This document shows positions 51,590-61,358 of a stretch of DNA of 64,000 bases, piece after piece. Made by a program: the position numbers and the translations under genes. The DNA comes from DATKCA01 sp035544675. Its GTDB lineage: Bacteria; Acidobacteriota; Thermoanaerobaculia; Gp7-AA8. The notes beneath the pieces are model-generated. The model made no database searches and had not been told where the DNA came from. It saw only the letters and a program-made list of their open reading frames with translations. The stretch lies in the NCBI GenBank assembly GCA_035544675.1, contig DATKCA010000179.1:1-64000 (forward strand), given 5' to 3'. The first letter of the stretch is position 1. Every line of letters starts with the position of its first letter.

Positions 51590-52852
51590 ATGCTCCGTCT
51601 CGACGACTACCGTCTCGCCAATGGCCTTCGCGTCATCCTCAACGAGGACCACTCCGCCCCTCTGGTCGCTGTGAGCGTCTGGTACCACGTCGGATCGAAG
51701 AACGAGCGCGTGGGACGCACCGGCTTCGCGCATCTCTTTGAGCACATGCTCTTCTCCGGCTCGGAGCACGTCGGCAACAACGAGCATTTCCGCTACGTGC
51801 AGTCGGTGGGCGGCGTTCTGAACGGGACGACGTTCTTCGACCGCACGAACTACTTCGAGACCCTCCCCTCCAACTACCTGGCCCTCGGACTCTGGCTCGA
51901 GTCGGACCGTATGGGCTGGTTCCTTCCGGCGCTGACGCAGGAGAAGCTCGACATCCAGCGCGAGGTCGTCAAGGAAGAGCGGCGCCAGCGTTACGACAAC
52001 GTTCCGTACGGGACGGCGTTCGAGCGGCTGCTCCACCTCGCGTACGACCCCGACTACTCGTACCACTGGCCGACGATCGGATCGATGGAGGACCTCTCCG
52101 CGGCGTCACTCGACGACATCCGCGAGTTCTTCTCGACGTGGTACCGGCCGGACAACGCCGTACTGACGATCGTGGGCGACTTCGTGCCGTCCGAGGCGAA
52201 GGAGCTGGTGGAGAGGTATTTCGGTCCGATCGCGGCGGGAGGATCGTTCCCCCGCTTCACGCTGCAGCGAAAGCCGCAGGCCGGCGAGCGCCGCGAGGTC
52301 TTCGAGTCGCAGGTGCAACTCCCGCGCGTGTACCGGCTGTATCACCTGCCGAAGATGGGCGAGCGAGACTGGATCCACGGCGACCTTCTCTCGACCGTCC
52401 TGGCCTCGGACAAGGCCAGCAGGCTGGAGCGGTCGCTCGTCCATGAGAAGCAGATCGCTCAGGACGTCGCGGCGTACGTACTCCCGACCGAGTCCACCGG
52501 CATCCTGCTCCTGCATGCCACGGCCAAGGAAGAGGTCACGCTCGACGAGATCGAGCACGCCGTCGACGTCGAGATCGAGCGCCTCGTTCGCGACGGGTTG
52601 AGCGACGACGAGCTGACGCGCGCGCGCAACCGCGCGGAGATCGAGTACGCGCACCAGATCGAGAACTACGACGCGCGGGCGGACCTGATCGCGATGATGG
52701 CCACGTATTTCGGCGACCCGCAGCGCGCGGAGCACTGGCTCGAGCCGTACAACAAGGCCACGACCGAGGACCTCCGCGGCGTCGCCGAGCGATACCTCGT
52801 GCCGCAGAACCGGGCTACCAGCCGCTTCGTCCCGGAAGGGAGCGCGGCCTGA
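51590..52852 (+). CDS. M16 zinc peptidase, catalytic type
   Basis: This 420-residue protein has the inverted zinc motif HxxEH at GFAHLFEHMLF (His48, Glu51, His52) and the distal Glu region EERRQRYDNVPYG. It is homologous to mitochondrial processing peptidase and PqqL-type enzymes. There is no signal peptide, so it appears cytosolic. The next gene, an M16 homologue without the zinc motif, starts in its stop codon (TGATG); the two probably form a heterodimer with one active subunit. Confidence 0.9.
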   Translation: MLRLDDYRLANGLRVILNEDHSAPLVAVSVWYHVGSKNERVGRTGFAHLFEHMLFSGSEHVGNNEHFRYVQSVGGVLNGTTFFDRTNYFETLPSNYLALGLWLESDRMGWFLPALTQEKLDIQREVVKEERRQRYDNVPYGTAFERLLHLAYDPDYSYHWPTIGSMEDLSAASLDDIREFFSTWYRPDNAVLTIVGDFVPSEAKELVERYFGPIAAGGSFPRFTLQRKPQAGERREVFESQVQLPRVYRLYHLPKMGERDWIHGDLLSTVLASDKASRLERSLVHEKQIAQDVAAYVLPTESTGILLLHATAKEEVTLDEIEHAVDVEIERLVRDGLSDDELTRARNRAEIEYAHQIENYDARADLIAMMATYFGDPQRAEHWLEPYNKATTEDLRGVAERYLVPQNRATSRFVPEGSAA

Positions 52853-54219
52853 TGGCAGACTTCCGCACGACCGCTCCCGAGCCCGGCCCGCCCCGCCCGT
52901 ATCACTTCCCGAACGTCACACGCGTGACGCTGGCGAACGGCCTGCGCGTGCTCGTCGCGGAGAACCGCAATGCGCCGCTCGTGTCGATGCGCTCACTCGT
53001 GCGCTCCGGCGCCGACCAGGATGACGCGCCTCTGGCCGGCCTGGCATCGCTGACCGCGGACATGCTCGACGAGGGCGCCGGCCAGCGCGACGCCATCCGC
53101 CTGGCCGAGGACCTCGGCCTGCTCGGCGCGTCCGTCGGAGCGGGGGCGGATTGGGATGCCACGTACGTGTCCGTGGACGTGCTCGGCCGCAATGCCGAAC
53201 CGACACTGGAGATCCTGGCCGACGTGACGTTCCGCGCCACATTGCCCCCCGACGGATTCGAGCGCGTCCAGAACGAGCGGCTCACCGAGATCATCCAGCA
53301 GAAAGACGAGCCGGCGGCGATCGCGGGCAAGCGCTTCGCGTCGCTCCTGTACGGCGCGGGCGTCTATGGCAGCCCGGTCATCGGCACGGCTGAGAGCGTC
53401 TCCAGAATCGCGCTGGACGACGCGCGCCGCTTCTACGCCACTCACTTCATTCCCAACAACAGCTCGGTCGTGGTGGCCGGCGACATCACCCCCGGCGATG
53501 CCGTCAAAATGGTGGAGCGTGATTTCGCGGCGTGGAAGCGCGAGGCAGAGCCGCCCCGGCCGACCGTGATGCCGCAGAAGATCGAAGCCTCGCGCGTCTA
53601 CATCATCGACAGGCCGCAGGCTGTGCAGTCGGAGATCCGCATCGGGCATGCCGGCGTTCCGCGGTCGTGCCAGGACTACTTCCCTCTGTCGGTCATGAAC
53701 GCCCTGCTGGGCGGCGTCTTCAACTCGCGCATCAATCTCAACCTCCGCGAGCGCCACGGTTACACGTACGGGGCACGGTCGACGTTCGCGTTCCGGCGAC
53801 AGGCCGGGCCGTTCGTCGTCGCCGCACCGGTGCGCAACGAAGTCACCCGCGAGTCGGTATCCGAGGTGCTCGCTGAGTTGCGCAGGATCCGCACCGGCGA
53901 CATCGAGGATCGGGAGCTGAACGACACGAAGAACTATCTCACCGGGGTGTTCCCCGCCACCGTGCAGACCTCGAGCGACGTCGCCGGCCGGCTCGTCGAC
54001 ATGGAGTTGTACGGACTGCCGGAGGACTACTTCGACCGCTACCGCGAGAACATCGCCGCGGTCGGAAGGGACGAGATCGCGCGCGTCGCCGACAAGTACA
54101 TCGATCCGGAGCGCGCCCTCATCGTCATCGTCGGCAGCGCGAAGCAGATTCGCGAGCCGCTGGGCGCGCTGGGATTGCCGATTCACGAGATCGACATGGA
54201 AGGCGTGCCGATCGCCTAG
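52852..54219 (+). CDS. M16 peptidase-like non-catalytic partner
   Basis: This 455-residue M16-fold protein has LAGLASLTADMLDEGAG at the place where HxxEH should be, so the zinc site is absent. The C-terminal half has the conserved ITPGDAVKMVERDFAAWK, LNLRERHGYTYGARS and FEDYFDRYRENI-like regions of the substrate-binding (R/Y-pair) subunit. It is translationally coupled to the catalytic gene. No signal peptide is present. Confidence 0.88.
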   Translation: MADFRTTAPEPGPPRPYHFPNVTRVTLANGLRVLVAENRNAPLVSMRSLVRSGADQDDAPLAGLASLTADMLDEGAGQRDAIRLAEDLGLLGASVGAGADWDATYVSVDVLGRNAEPTLEILADVTFRATLPPDGFERVQNERLTEIIQQKDEPAAIAGKRFASLLYGAGVYGSPVIGTAESVSRIALDDARRFYATHFIPNNSSVVVAGDITPGDAVKMVERDFAAWKREAEPPRPTVMPQKIEASRVYIIDRPQAVQSEIRIGHAGVPRSCQDYFPLSVMNALLGGVFNSRINLNLRERHGYTYGARSTFAFRRQAGPFVVAAPVRNEVTRESVSEVLAELRRIRTGDIEDRELNDTKNYLTGVFPATVQTSSDVAGRLVDMELYGLPEDYFDRYRENIAAVGRDEIARVADKYIDPERALIVIVGSAKQIREPLGALGLPIHEIDMEGVPIA

Positions 54220-54244
54220 GGAACCTCTGCGTAAGCTCTGCGTC

Positions 54245-54287
54245 CTCTGTGACTCTGTGGTTTGACGTCAACCACAGAGTCACAGAG
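54245..54287. repeat. CTCTGTGACTCTGTGGTT hairpin
   Basis: A perfect 18-bp inverted repeat (54245-54262 with 54270-54287) around TGACGTC lies 25 bp after the M16 stop codon. It could stop transcription from the M16 pair, but has no T-run; comparable CTCTGTG repeats are, to my knowledge, widespread in bacterial genomes. Confidence 0.85.
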
Positions 54288-54328
54288 ATCACAAAGTTGC
54301 GAGAGAGGCTCCTTAGGAGAACGCATTC

Positions 54329-54395
54329 CAGGCCTTAGTCGTTAGTCCTTGGGCGTTAGGAGAACGATCGATTTTGCTAAGGCCTAAGGCCACTA
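54329..54395. repeat. GCCTTAG/TCGTTAG heptamer array with inverted arm
   Basis: Units GCCTTAG, TCGTTAG, TCCTTGG, GCGTTAG (54332-54359) face GCTAAGG and CCTAAGG (54376-54389). The array ends at the TAG stop of the DUF4149 gene (54393-54395). Confidence 0.8.
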
Positions 54396-54983
54396 GGAGT
54401 CTCGCGAAATCGCTGGGTCAGACGCCGGTGAGGACACCGGCGCTCCATCATTCGGGTCGGACACAACGCCGGGGTCGAACGCGGGCGCTCTGGGCGCCAT
54501 GCGCTCCTGAGGCCTGAGGCCCGAGGCCCGAGGCCCCCCCGTGTAAGCCTCTTTGTCGACCGCCAGCGCCGCGGCGGCCGCGACGACCTGACCCAGCAGA
54601 AGCAGGGACGAGAGCCCGTGCAGCATCCCGAACTGCCGGCGCAGCGGATCCTGGCGCGAGAGCTGGCCGATCGGAATCGGGGAGGAGTTGCGGATGGCGC
54701 GAATTCTGAGATCGACGAACGCCTGCATCGCGGCAAAGAGGATGGCCACGAAAACGATGCCCAGAACCCAGACGCGGGCGCGCTTCCAGTCGAGGATGAG
54801 CAGTGCCAGCGGCGCGGCCAGCGCGATGTAGTGCCATTTGCCGAGCATCGCCCCGACGACGTCCGCGGCAACCGTCGAATTCGGCGCAACACGAAACGCG
54901 GCGGGCGCCGCCACGGCGATCAGGAAGACACCGCTGCCGAGCCATAACGCGTGGATGTAGCGGGTCAGAACCTGACTGGTCAT
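54393..54983 (-). CDS. DUF4149-like membrane protein with repeat-derived tail
   Basis: The protein is 196 residues with four transmembrane segments in the first 150 (RYIHALWLGSGVFLIAVAAP, HYIALAAPLALLIL, WVLGIVFVAILFAAM, LLLLGQVVAAAAALAV), typical of the DUF4149 family of unknown function. After KEAYT the last ~48 residues (GGPRASGLRP..., DGAPVSSPASD...) are encoded by a heptamer array and half a palindromic element, and the stop is in a second array. The native C-terminus has evidently been overwritten. The start ATG overlaps the mtnA stop (ATGA). Confidence 0.7.
   Translation of the reverse strand: MTSQVLTRYIHALWLGSGVFLIAVAAPAAFRVAPNSTVAADVVGAMLGKWHYIALAAPLALLILDWKRARVWVLGIVFVAILFAAMQAFVDLRIRAIRNSSPIPIGQLSRQDPLRRQFGMLHGLSSLLLLGQVVAAAAALAVDKEAYTGGPRASGLRPQERMAPRAPAFDPGVVSDPNDGAPVSSPASDPAISRDS
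54423..54447. repeat. Half palindromic element CGCCGGTG/CACCGGCG-CTCCA
   Basis: A hairpin CGCCGGTG (54423-54430), loop AGGA, CACCGGCG (54435-54442) followed by CTCCA. Its last 22 bases equal the right half of the element at 20329-20380, but the left arm is missing. It codes for part of the DUF4149 tail. Confidence 0.7.
54506..54533. repeat. CCTGAGG/CCCGAGG heptamer array within DUF4149 gene
   Basis: Four perfect 7-bp units (CCTGAGG twice, CCCGAGG twice) followed by a C-run. It is translated on the minus strand as GGPRASGLRPQ. Confidence 0.85.
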
Positions 54984-55984
54984 GCGTTCCCCATGATGGA
55001 CTGGATGGACTGCGCAAACGGCGGGTGGAGGACACCGCGCTCCGTGATGATCGCGGTGATGAGACGCGCCGGCGTGACGTCGAACGCCGGATGCCGGACC
55101 GCGATTCCGTCCGGCGCGATCTGCCTGCCGAATCCCCCGGTCACTTCCGCGCTGCTGCGCTCCTCGATGGGGATGCCACTCCCGTCGCCACAGGCCACGT
55201 CGATCGTCGACGTCGGCGCGGCGATGTAGAACGGCACGCCGTGCGCGTTCGCCAGGACGGCCAGCGTGTACGTCCCGATCTTGTTCGCGGTGTCGCCGTT
55301 CGCGGCGATCCGATCGGCGCCGACCACGACGGCGTCGAACTGTCCCTGCTGAAAGAAATGACCGGACATGCTGTCGGTGATCAGCGTGACGTCGATCCCG
55401 TCCTGCTGAAGCTCCCATGCCGTGAGCCGGGCACCCTGCAGATACGGCCGCGTCTCGCCGGCGAACACCGCGATCTTCTTCCCACCCTCCACCGCGGCGC
55501 GGATGACGCCGAGGGCGGTGCCGTAGCCGCTGGTGGCCAGGGCGCCGGCGTTGCAGTGCGTCAGGACCGTCGCTCCGTCACGCAGCAGCTCCGCGCCGTG
55601 CCGGCCGATGCGCATGTTTCCCTCGACGTCCTCGCGCTGGATCCTCTCGGCTTCCTCCGCAAAAGAGTGGGGAGGGACGCGCAGCATCCGGTCCACCGCC
55701 CATCCGAGGTTGACGGCGGTGGGTCGTGCCGCGCGAAGCATTTCAGCCGCGGCGCGGATGTCGTCGCCGCGCTGGGCGGCCAGAGCGAGAGCGAACGCGG
55801 CGGCCACTCCAATGGCCGGAGCGCCGCGGATGACCATGTCGCGAATGGCCGCCGCCACCGATTCGGCATCGTGATACTCAATCCACTGTTCCGTGCCCGG
55901 AAGGAGCCGCTGATCGAGCAGGTGGAGCGAGCGGCCCGTCCAGCGCAGCGGCGAGACGTGCACGGAGTTCGCAGTGGAAGTCAC
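54980..55984 (-). CDS. mtnA: Methylthioribose-1-phosphate isomerase
   Basis: MtnA converts methylthioribose-1-P to methylthioribulose-1-P in the methionine salvage pathway. The 334-residue eIF2B-like protein has MVIRGAPAIGVAAAFALAL, LTHCNAGALATSGYGTALG with the catalytic Cys, GADRIAANGDTANKIGTY with the catalytic Asp, and VPFYIAAPTSTID. It is coupled to the DUF4149 gene downstream. Other mtn genes are not in the window. Confidence 0.93.
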   Translation of the reverse strand: MTSTANSVHVSPLRWTGRSLHLLDQRLLPGTEQWIEYHDAESVAAAIRDMVIRGAPAIGVAAAFALALAAQRGDDIRAAAEMLRAARPTAVNLGWAVDRMLRVPPHSFAEEAERIQREDVEGNMRIGRHGAELLRDGATVLTHCNAGALATSGYGTALGVIRAAVEGGKKIAVFAGETRPYLQGARLTAWELQQDGIDVTLITDSMSGHFFQQGQFDAVVVGADRIAANGDTANKIGTYTLAVLANAHGVPFYIAAPTSTIDVACGDGSGIPIEERSSAEVTGGFGRQIAPDGIAVRHPAFDVTPARLITAIITERGVLHPPFAQSIQSIMGNA

Positions 55985-55989
55985 CTCGA

Positions 55990-55995
55990 TATACT
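55990..55995 (+). promoter_or_regulatory. TATACT -10 box of gap
   Basis: TATACT preceded, 16 bp earlier, by TTCGCA (55968-55973, 4 of 6 matches to TTGACA). It would start a transcript near 56003, just before the palindromic element and the AGGAGGT ribosome site of gap. Confidence 0.45.
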
Positions 55996-56004
55996 AGCGC
56001 GCCA

Positions 56005-56060
56005 GTGGAGCGGCGGCGTCCTCACCGGCGCAGCCGCCGCCAGGAATGGCGGCGCTCCAC
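56005..56060. repeat. GTGGAGCG palindromic element in gap leader
   Basis: Ends GTGGAGCG (56005-56012) and CGCTCCAC (56053-56060) enclose CGGCGGC/GCCGCCG and a TGGCGGCG arm. It lies between the putative promoter and the AGGAGGT (56064-56070) of gap, so the mRNA would carry a strong stem-loop 3 nt before its ribosome binding site. Confidence 0.85.
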
Positions 56061-56075
56061 CGCAGGAGGTCCCTC

Positions 56076-58286
<2,211 letters not shown>

Positions 58287-58297
<11 letters not shown>

Positions 58298-58357
58298 AGG
58301 ATGAAGGCTGAAGAAAAGCCCATTCATCCTTCATCCTTCATCCTTCATGCTTCATCT
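58287..58357. repeat. GCTGAAG / TTCATCC inverted heptamer array
   Basis: GCTGAGG, GCTGAAG, GATGAAG, GCTGAAG (58287-58314) face TTCATCC three times, TTCATGC and TTCATCT (58323-58357). This is the same heptamer family as at 8370-8442. It occupies the pgk-CYTH gap, including the pgk stop codon. Confidence 0.9.
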
Positions 58358-58363
58358 TTCTCA

Positions 58364-58930
58364 ATGCCTCAGGAAATCGAAGTCAAGTTCCCGCTCCGCA
58401 ATCGCGACGAGCTCACACGCCGGCTGCAGGACATCGGCGCGACGCGGCTCTACGCCGAGACGTTCGAGGACAACATCGTCCTGGACCGGCGTGGCGAGTT
58501 GCGCACGCGCGGGGCCCTGTTGCGCGTCCGCAAGTTCGGCCGCTACGCGCTGGCCACGTACAAGGGGCCGATGTCGATCGAGGATGGAATCAAATCGCGT
58601 GAGGAAGTCCAGACCGGAGTGGAGAGCTTCGAGCTGGCCATCCAGCTCTTCGACGCGCTCGGCTTCAAGCCGGTGTTCCGCTACCAGAAGTTCCGCGAGG
58701 TCTGGCGCCTTCGGGAGGTGGAGGTGGTCGTCGACCGCACCCCCATCGGAGACTATTTCGAGATCGAAGGGCCCGTCGATACCATCCGCTCCGTCGCCGC
58801 CGACCTCGGAATGAACATGGACCAGGCCATCCGCTCCAGCTACGCCGATCTCTACCGGCAGCACCGTCGAACGAGGGCCGATCTGCCGGAGAACATGGTT
58901 TTTGCACCTGAGGATCTTCCAAGCGCATGA
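58364..58930 (+). CDS. CYTH-domain protein (class IV adenylate cyclase-like)
   Basis: This 188-residue protein has the CYTH hallmark ExExK at the start (Glu4, Glu6, Lys8 in PQEIEVKFPL), then basic/acidic strands lining a triphosphate tunnel (LLRVRKFG, YKGP, EVVVDRTPIGDYFEIEG). It is likely a triphosphate-processing enzyme: CyaB-like cyclase or inorganic/thiamine triphosphatase. ATG 58364 is preferred to ATG 58301, because the extra N-terminus would be heptamer-repeat sequence. The stop overlaps the next gene (ATGA). Confidence 0.85.
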   Translation: MPQEIEVKFPLRNRDELTRRLQDIGATRLYAETFEDNIVLDRRGELRTRGALLRVRKFGRYALATYKGPMSIEDGIKSREEVQTGVESFELAIQLFDALGFKPVFRYQKFREVWRLREVEVVVDRTPIGDYFEIEGPVDTIRSVAADLGMNMDQAIRSSYADLYRQHRRTRADLPENMVFAPEDLPSA

Positions 58931-59946
58931 AAGCCATGATTCTCGCGGCCGGCTACGGCACCCGGCTCAGACCGCTCACGTACTCGATGCCAAAGCCGAT
59001 GGTGGAGATCTGCAACCGTCCCCTGATCGGCTATGCCGTGGAGGGCTTCATCCGCGCCGGCGTCGGCGAGATCATCGTCAACCTGCACCACCTGCCCGAG
59101 TCGATCGAGCGCTTCCTGCAGGATGCGTATGGCAGCCAGTGCCGCTTCCACATCTCCTTCGAGCCGGAGATCCTCGGCACCGGCGGCGGGGTGCGCAAAG
59201 TGCGGCCGCTGCTCGAGAGCGACGAGGCGTTCTACCTGGTCAACGGGGACACGATTCAGTTTCCGCAATACGAGAAGCTCGTGGCGGCGCGGCAGGAGAA
59301 GGACGCCCTGGCCGCTCTGACGCTCCGCCATCCGCCGGAGAATGACCGTTTCACCGCGGTCTATTTTGCAGACGGCCGGATCAACGGCTTCGGCAAGGGC
59401 AGCGGCGAGGCGCTGATGTTCTCGGGATCGCACCTCATCGGCTCGCGCATCTTTCAGTACCTGCCCGAGAAGGAGTTCTCGGGCATCGTGACCGAGGTGT
59501 ACGAGCCGCTCATCGAGTCGGGGCGGGAGACGGTGGCGGGGATCGTCGACGACGGTCCGTGGTTCGACATCGGGACGCCGCAGCGCCTGATCTCGGCCGC
59601 GGGGTCGGTTCTGGACATGACGATGGCGGGAGACATCCCCATCGTTCCAGGATCGCGACTGACCGGCGACTGCGTCATCGACGAGACCGCGACCGTTCTG
59701 GGCAAGGTGTCGCGATCGTCCGTCGGCGCGGGGAGCGTCGTCAAAGGCGAGGTGCGCAACAGCATCATCGGCCGCGACTGCCGGATCACAGGGAACGTCG
59801 TCCTGGAGTCGTGCGTGGTCGGACCGGGCGTCGAGATCAGGACGCCGATGGAAGTTCGCAGCGCGATCATCTGCGAAGAGGACCCGGGTGTCTTTCGCGA
59901 GCCAGGCTATCGCTATGAGCGCGGCCTTGTGATCGCCGACTTTTAG
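58927..59946 (+). CDS. Sugar nucleotidyltransferase
   Basis: The protein is 339 residues: an NTP-transferase domain (MILAAGYGTRLRPLTYSMPKPM, then GTGGGVRK and VNGDTI) and a C-terminal left-handed beta-helix (about 240-330) of hexapeptide repeats (VIDETATVLGKVSRSSVGAG). It resembles mannose-1-phosphate guanylyltransferase / glucose-1-phosphate nucleotidyltransferases. It activates a sugar phosphate for cell-surface glycan; the exact sugar is unclear. It is coupled to the CYTH gene. Confidence 0.85.
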   Translation: MKAMILAAGYGTRLRPLTYSMPKPMVEICNRPLIGYAVEGFIRAGVGEIIVNLHHLPESIERFLQDAYGSQCRFHISFEPEILGTGGGVRKVRPLLESDEAFYLVNGDTIQFPQYEKLVAARQEKDALAALTLRHPPENDRFTAVYFADGRINGFGKGSGEALMFSGSHLIGSRIFQYLPEKEFSGIVTEVYEPLIESGRETVAGIVDDGPWFDIGTPQRLISAAGSVLDMTMAGDIPIVPGSRLTGDCVIDETATVLGKVSRSSVGAGSVVKGEVRNSIIGRDCRITGNVVLESCVVGPGVEIRTPMEVRSAIICEEDPGVFREPGYRYERGLVIADF

Positions 59947-59948
59947 TG

Positions 59949-59954
59949 GATAAT
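59949..59954 (+). promoter_or_regulatory. GATAAT -10-like box immediately before ndk
   Basis: GATAAT ends 9 bp before the ndk ATG (59964), a spacing that would give a leaderless transcript. Readthrough from the upstream gene is an alternative way to express ndk. Confidence 0.3.
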
Positions 59955-59963
59955 CCGCCGCCT

Positions 59964-60380
59964 ATGTCCAACCGCACCTTCACCATCATCAAGCCCGACT
60001 CGGTCCGGAAGGGCAACTTCGGAAAGATCATCAGCCGCCTCGAGGCCGAGGGCTTTCGCATCCTGGGACTCAAGAAAGTCAGCCTGTCGCCGAAACACGC
60101 CGAAGGCTTCTACGCCGTGCACCGCGAGCGGCCCTTCTTCAAGGACCTGGTGAAGTACATGACATCCGGGCCGGTTTACGTCGCCGCGCTGGGCCGCGAG
60201 GAGGCCGTCCCCCACCTTCGCAGAGTGATGGGCGCGACCGATCCGGGGAAGGCCGACGCCGGGACGATCCGCAAGGAGTTCGGCGAGTCGATCGAGCAGA
60301 ACGCCATTCACGGATCGGACTCCGACGAGAACGCCAGGATCGAGATCTCGTTCTTCTTCGCGGAGTCCGACCTGCTGTGA
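59964..60380 (+). CDS. ndk: Nucleoside diphosphate kinase
   Basis: This 138-residue protein has TFTIIKPDSVRKG, GREEAVPHLRRVMGATDP, and the catalytic His116 in NAIHGSDSDENA. It equilibrates NTP and NDP pools. It is complete and of normal length. An in-frame start at 59946 would only add six residues overlapping the previous stop. Followed by a palindromic element that fills the convergent gap. Confidence 0.96.
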   Translation: MSNRTFTIIKPDSVRKGNFGKIISRLEAEGFRILGLKKVSLSPKHAEGFYAVHRERPFFKDLVKYMTSGPVYVAALGREEAVPHLRRVMGATDPGKADAGTIRKEFGESIEQNAIHGSDSDENARIEISFFFAESDLL

Positions 60381-60381
60381 G

Positions 60382-60444
60382 GTGGAGCGCCGCCGACCCG
60401 GCGGCGTCACATGCAGAGCGGCCGCCGAGTCGGCGGCGCTCCAC
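60382..60444. repeat. GTGGAGCG palindromic element between ndk and rlpA
   Basis: Perfect 16-bp inverted arms (60382-60397 and 60429-60444) enclose a further CCGGCGGCG/GCCGCCG pair. It fills the gap between the convergent ndk and rlpA stop codons and could act as a terminator in both directions. Confidence 0.9.
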
Positions 60445-61358
60445 TACTCCGTCACGATGATCGCGCTCATGCCGTTGGCCTCGAGCGCGGTGCGCGTGCG
60501 CACGGCTTCGTCGCGCGTCGCGAACGGCCCGATGCGTACGCGGAACAGAGCCTCGCGATCGACGTAGGCGCTCTGGCCAATCCGCACCAGCCGGTCGCGC
60601 AGCGCCTTCGCATTGGCCTCGACGGAGAACGCGCCCGCCTGGACCACGAATTTACCGGAACGCTTCGCGGCCGGAGGCGGAGGGATGCGCTGGCGGTCGA
60701 GATTCTCGGCGGCAGTGATGCGGGGCGAGGGCGGAATCGGCCCGGCGTCCGGAATGGGCACATCCTCGATCGTCTTGCCGTCCGCGGCGACCTGCCGGCG
60801 CGTCGGGACGCCGGCCTGCTCCTCCACCACGTCGACGCGGAAGTCGGCTTCGCTGCCCGTGGTCACGACCTGCGTGGGGAGAGGAAACGCGACGGCGGGC
60901 GGATCGGACGAGGAGATGACGACCTTCTCCTTCGGCTCGATTCTCACGACGTACGGGGCGGGCGGCTCGAGATCGCCTTTTCCGACGGAGACGATCTTGA
61001 TCTCCACTTCGCCGGTTCCAGGCTCGATGAGCCCGATCTGCTGCGCCGCAGCGTAAGAGAGATCGATCACGCGATTGCCGACGTACGGGCCGCGGTCGTT
61101 GACGCGGACGCGCACGGACTGGCTCGTGGCTGGATTGGTGATGTCGACGACGGTGCCGAACGGCAGCGTTCGGTGCGCGGCGGTCATCAGCATCGGATCG
61201 AAGATCTCGCCGTTGGCCGTGGTCCGGCCGGCGAACTCCTCGCCGTACCAGCTGGCCAGGCCGCGCATCGACTGGGCCGGCTGCGGTGCCGGCGCCGTCG
61301 TCGCGCAACCGAAAGCGCTGAAAGCGAGCAGAGCGGCGGCGATGGCGCGGGCCCTCAT
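60444..61358 (-). CDS. rlpA: RlpA-like lipoprotein with DPBB and SPOR domains
   Basis: The protein is 304 residues. Its signal peptide ends in a lipobox (FSAFGC, Cys 18). The double-psi beta-barrel follows (RGLASWYGEEFAGRTTANGE, TLPFGTVVDITNP, VRVNDRGPY), then a Pro-rich linker, and a C-terminal SPOR domain (GKFVVQAGAFSVEANAKAL... FRVRIGPF). SPOR binds denuded peptidoglycan at the septum; the DPBB domain of RlpA is a lytic transglycosylase in some species. It overlaps the purB end by 4 bp. Confidence 0.92.
   Translation of the reverse strand: MRARAIAAALLAFSAFGCATTAPAPQPAQSMRGLASWYGEEFAGRTTANGEIFDPMLMTAAHRTLPFGTVVDITNPATSQSVRVRVNDRGPYVGNRVIDLSYAAAQQIGLIEPGTGEVEIKIVSVGKGDLEPPAPYVVRIEPKEKVVISSSDPPAVAFPLPTQVVTTGSEADFRVDVVEEQAGVPTRRQVAADGKTIEDVPIPDAGPIPPSPRITAAENLDRQRIPPPPAAKRSGKFVVQAGAFSVEANAKALRDRLVRIGQSAYVDREALFRVRIGPFATRDEAVRTRTALEANGMSAIIVTE

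Noticed and set aside
60382..60444. Classical rho-independent terminators at the hairpins
   Set aside because: The hairpins are strong, but none is followed by a T-run; a terminator role is only possible, so they are listed as repeats.
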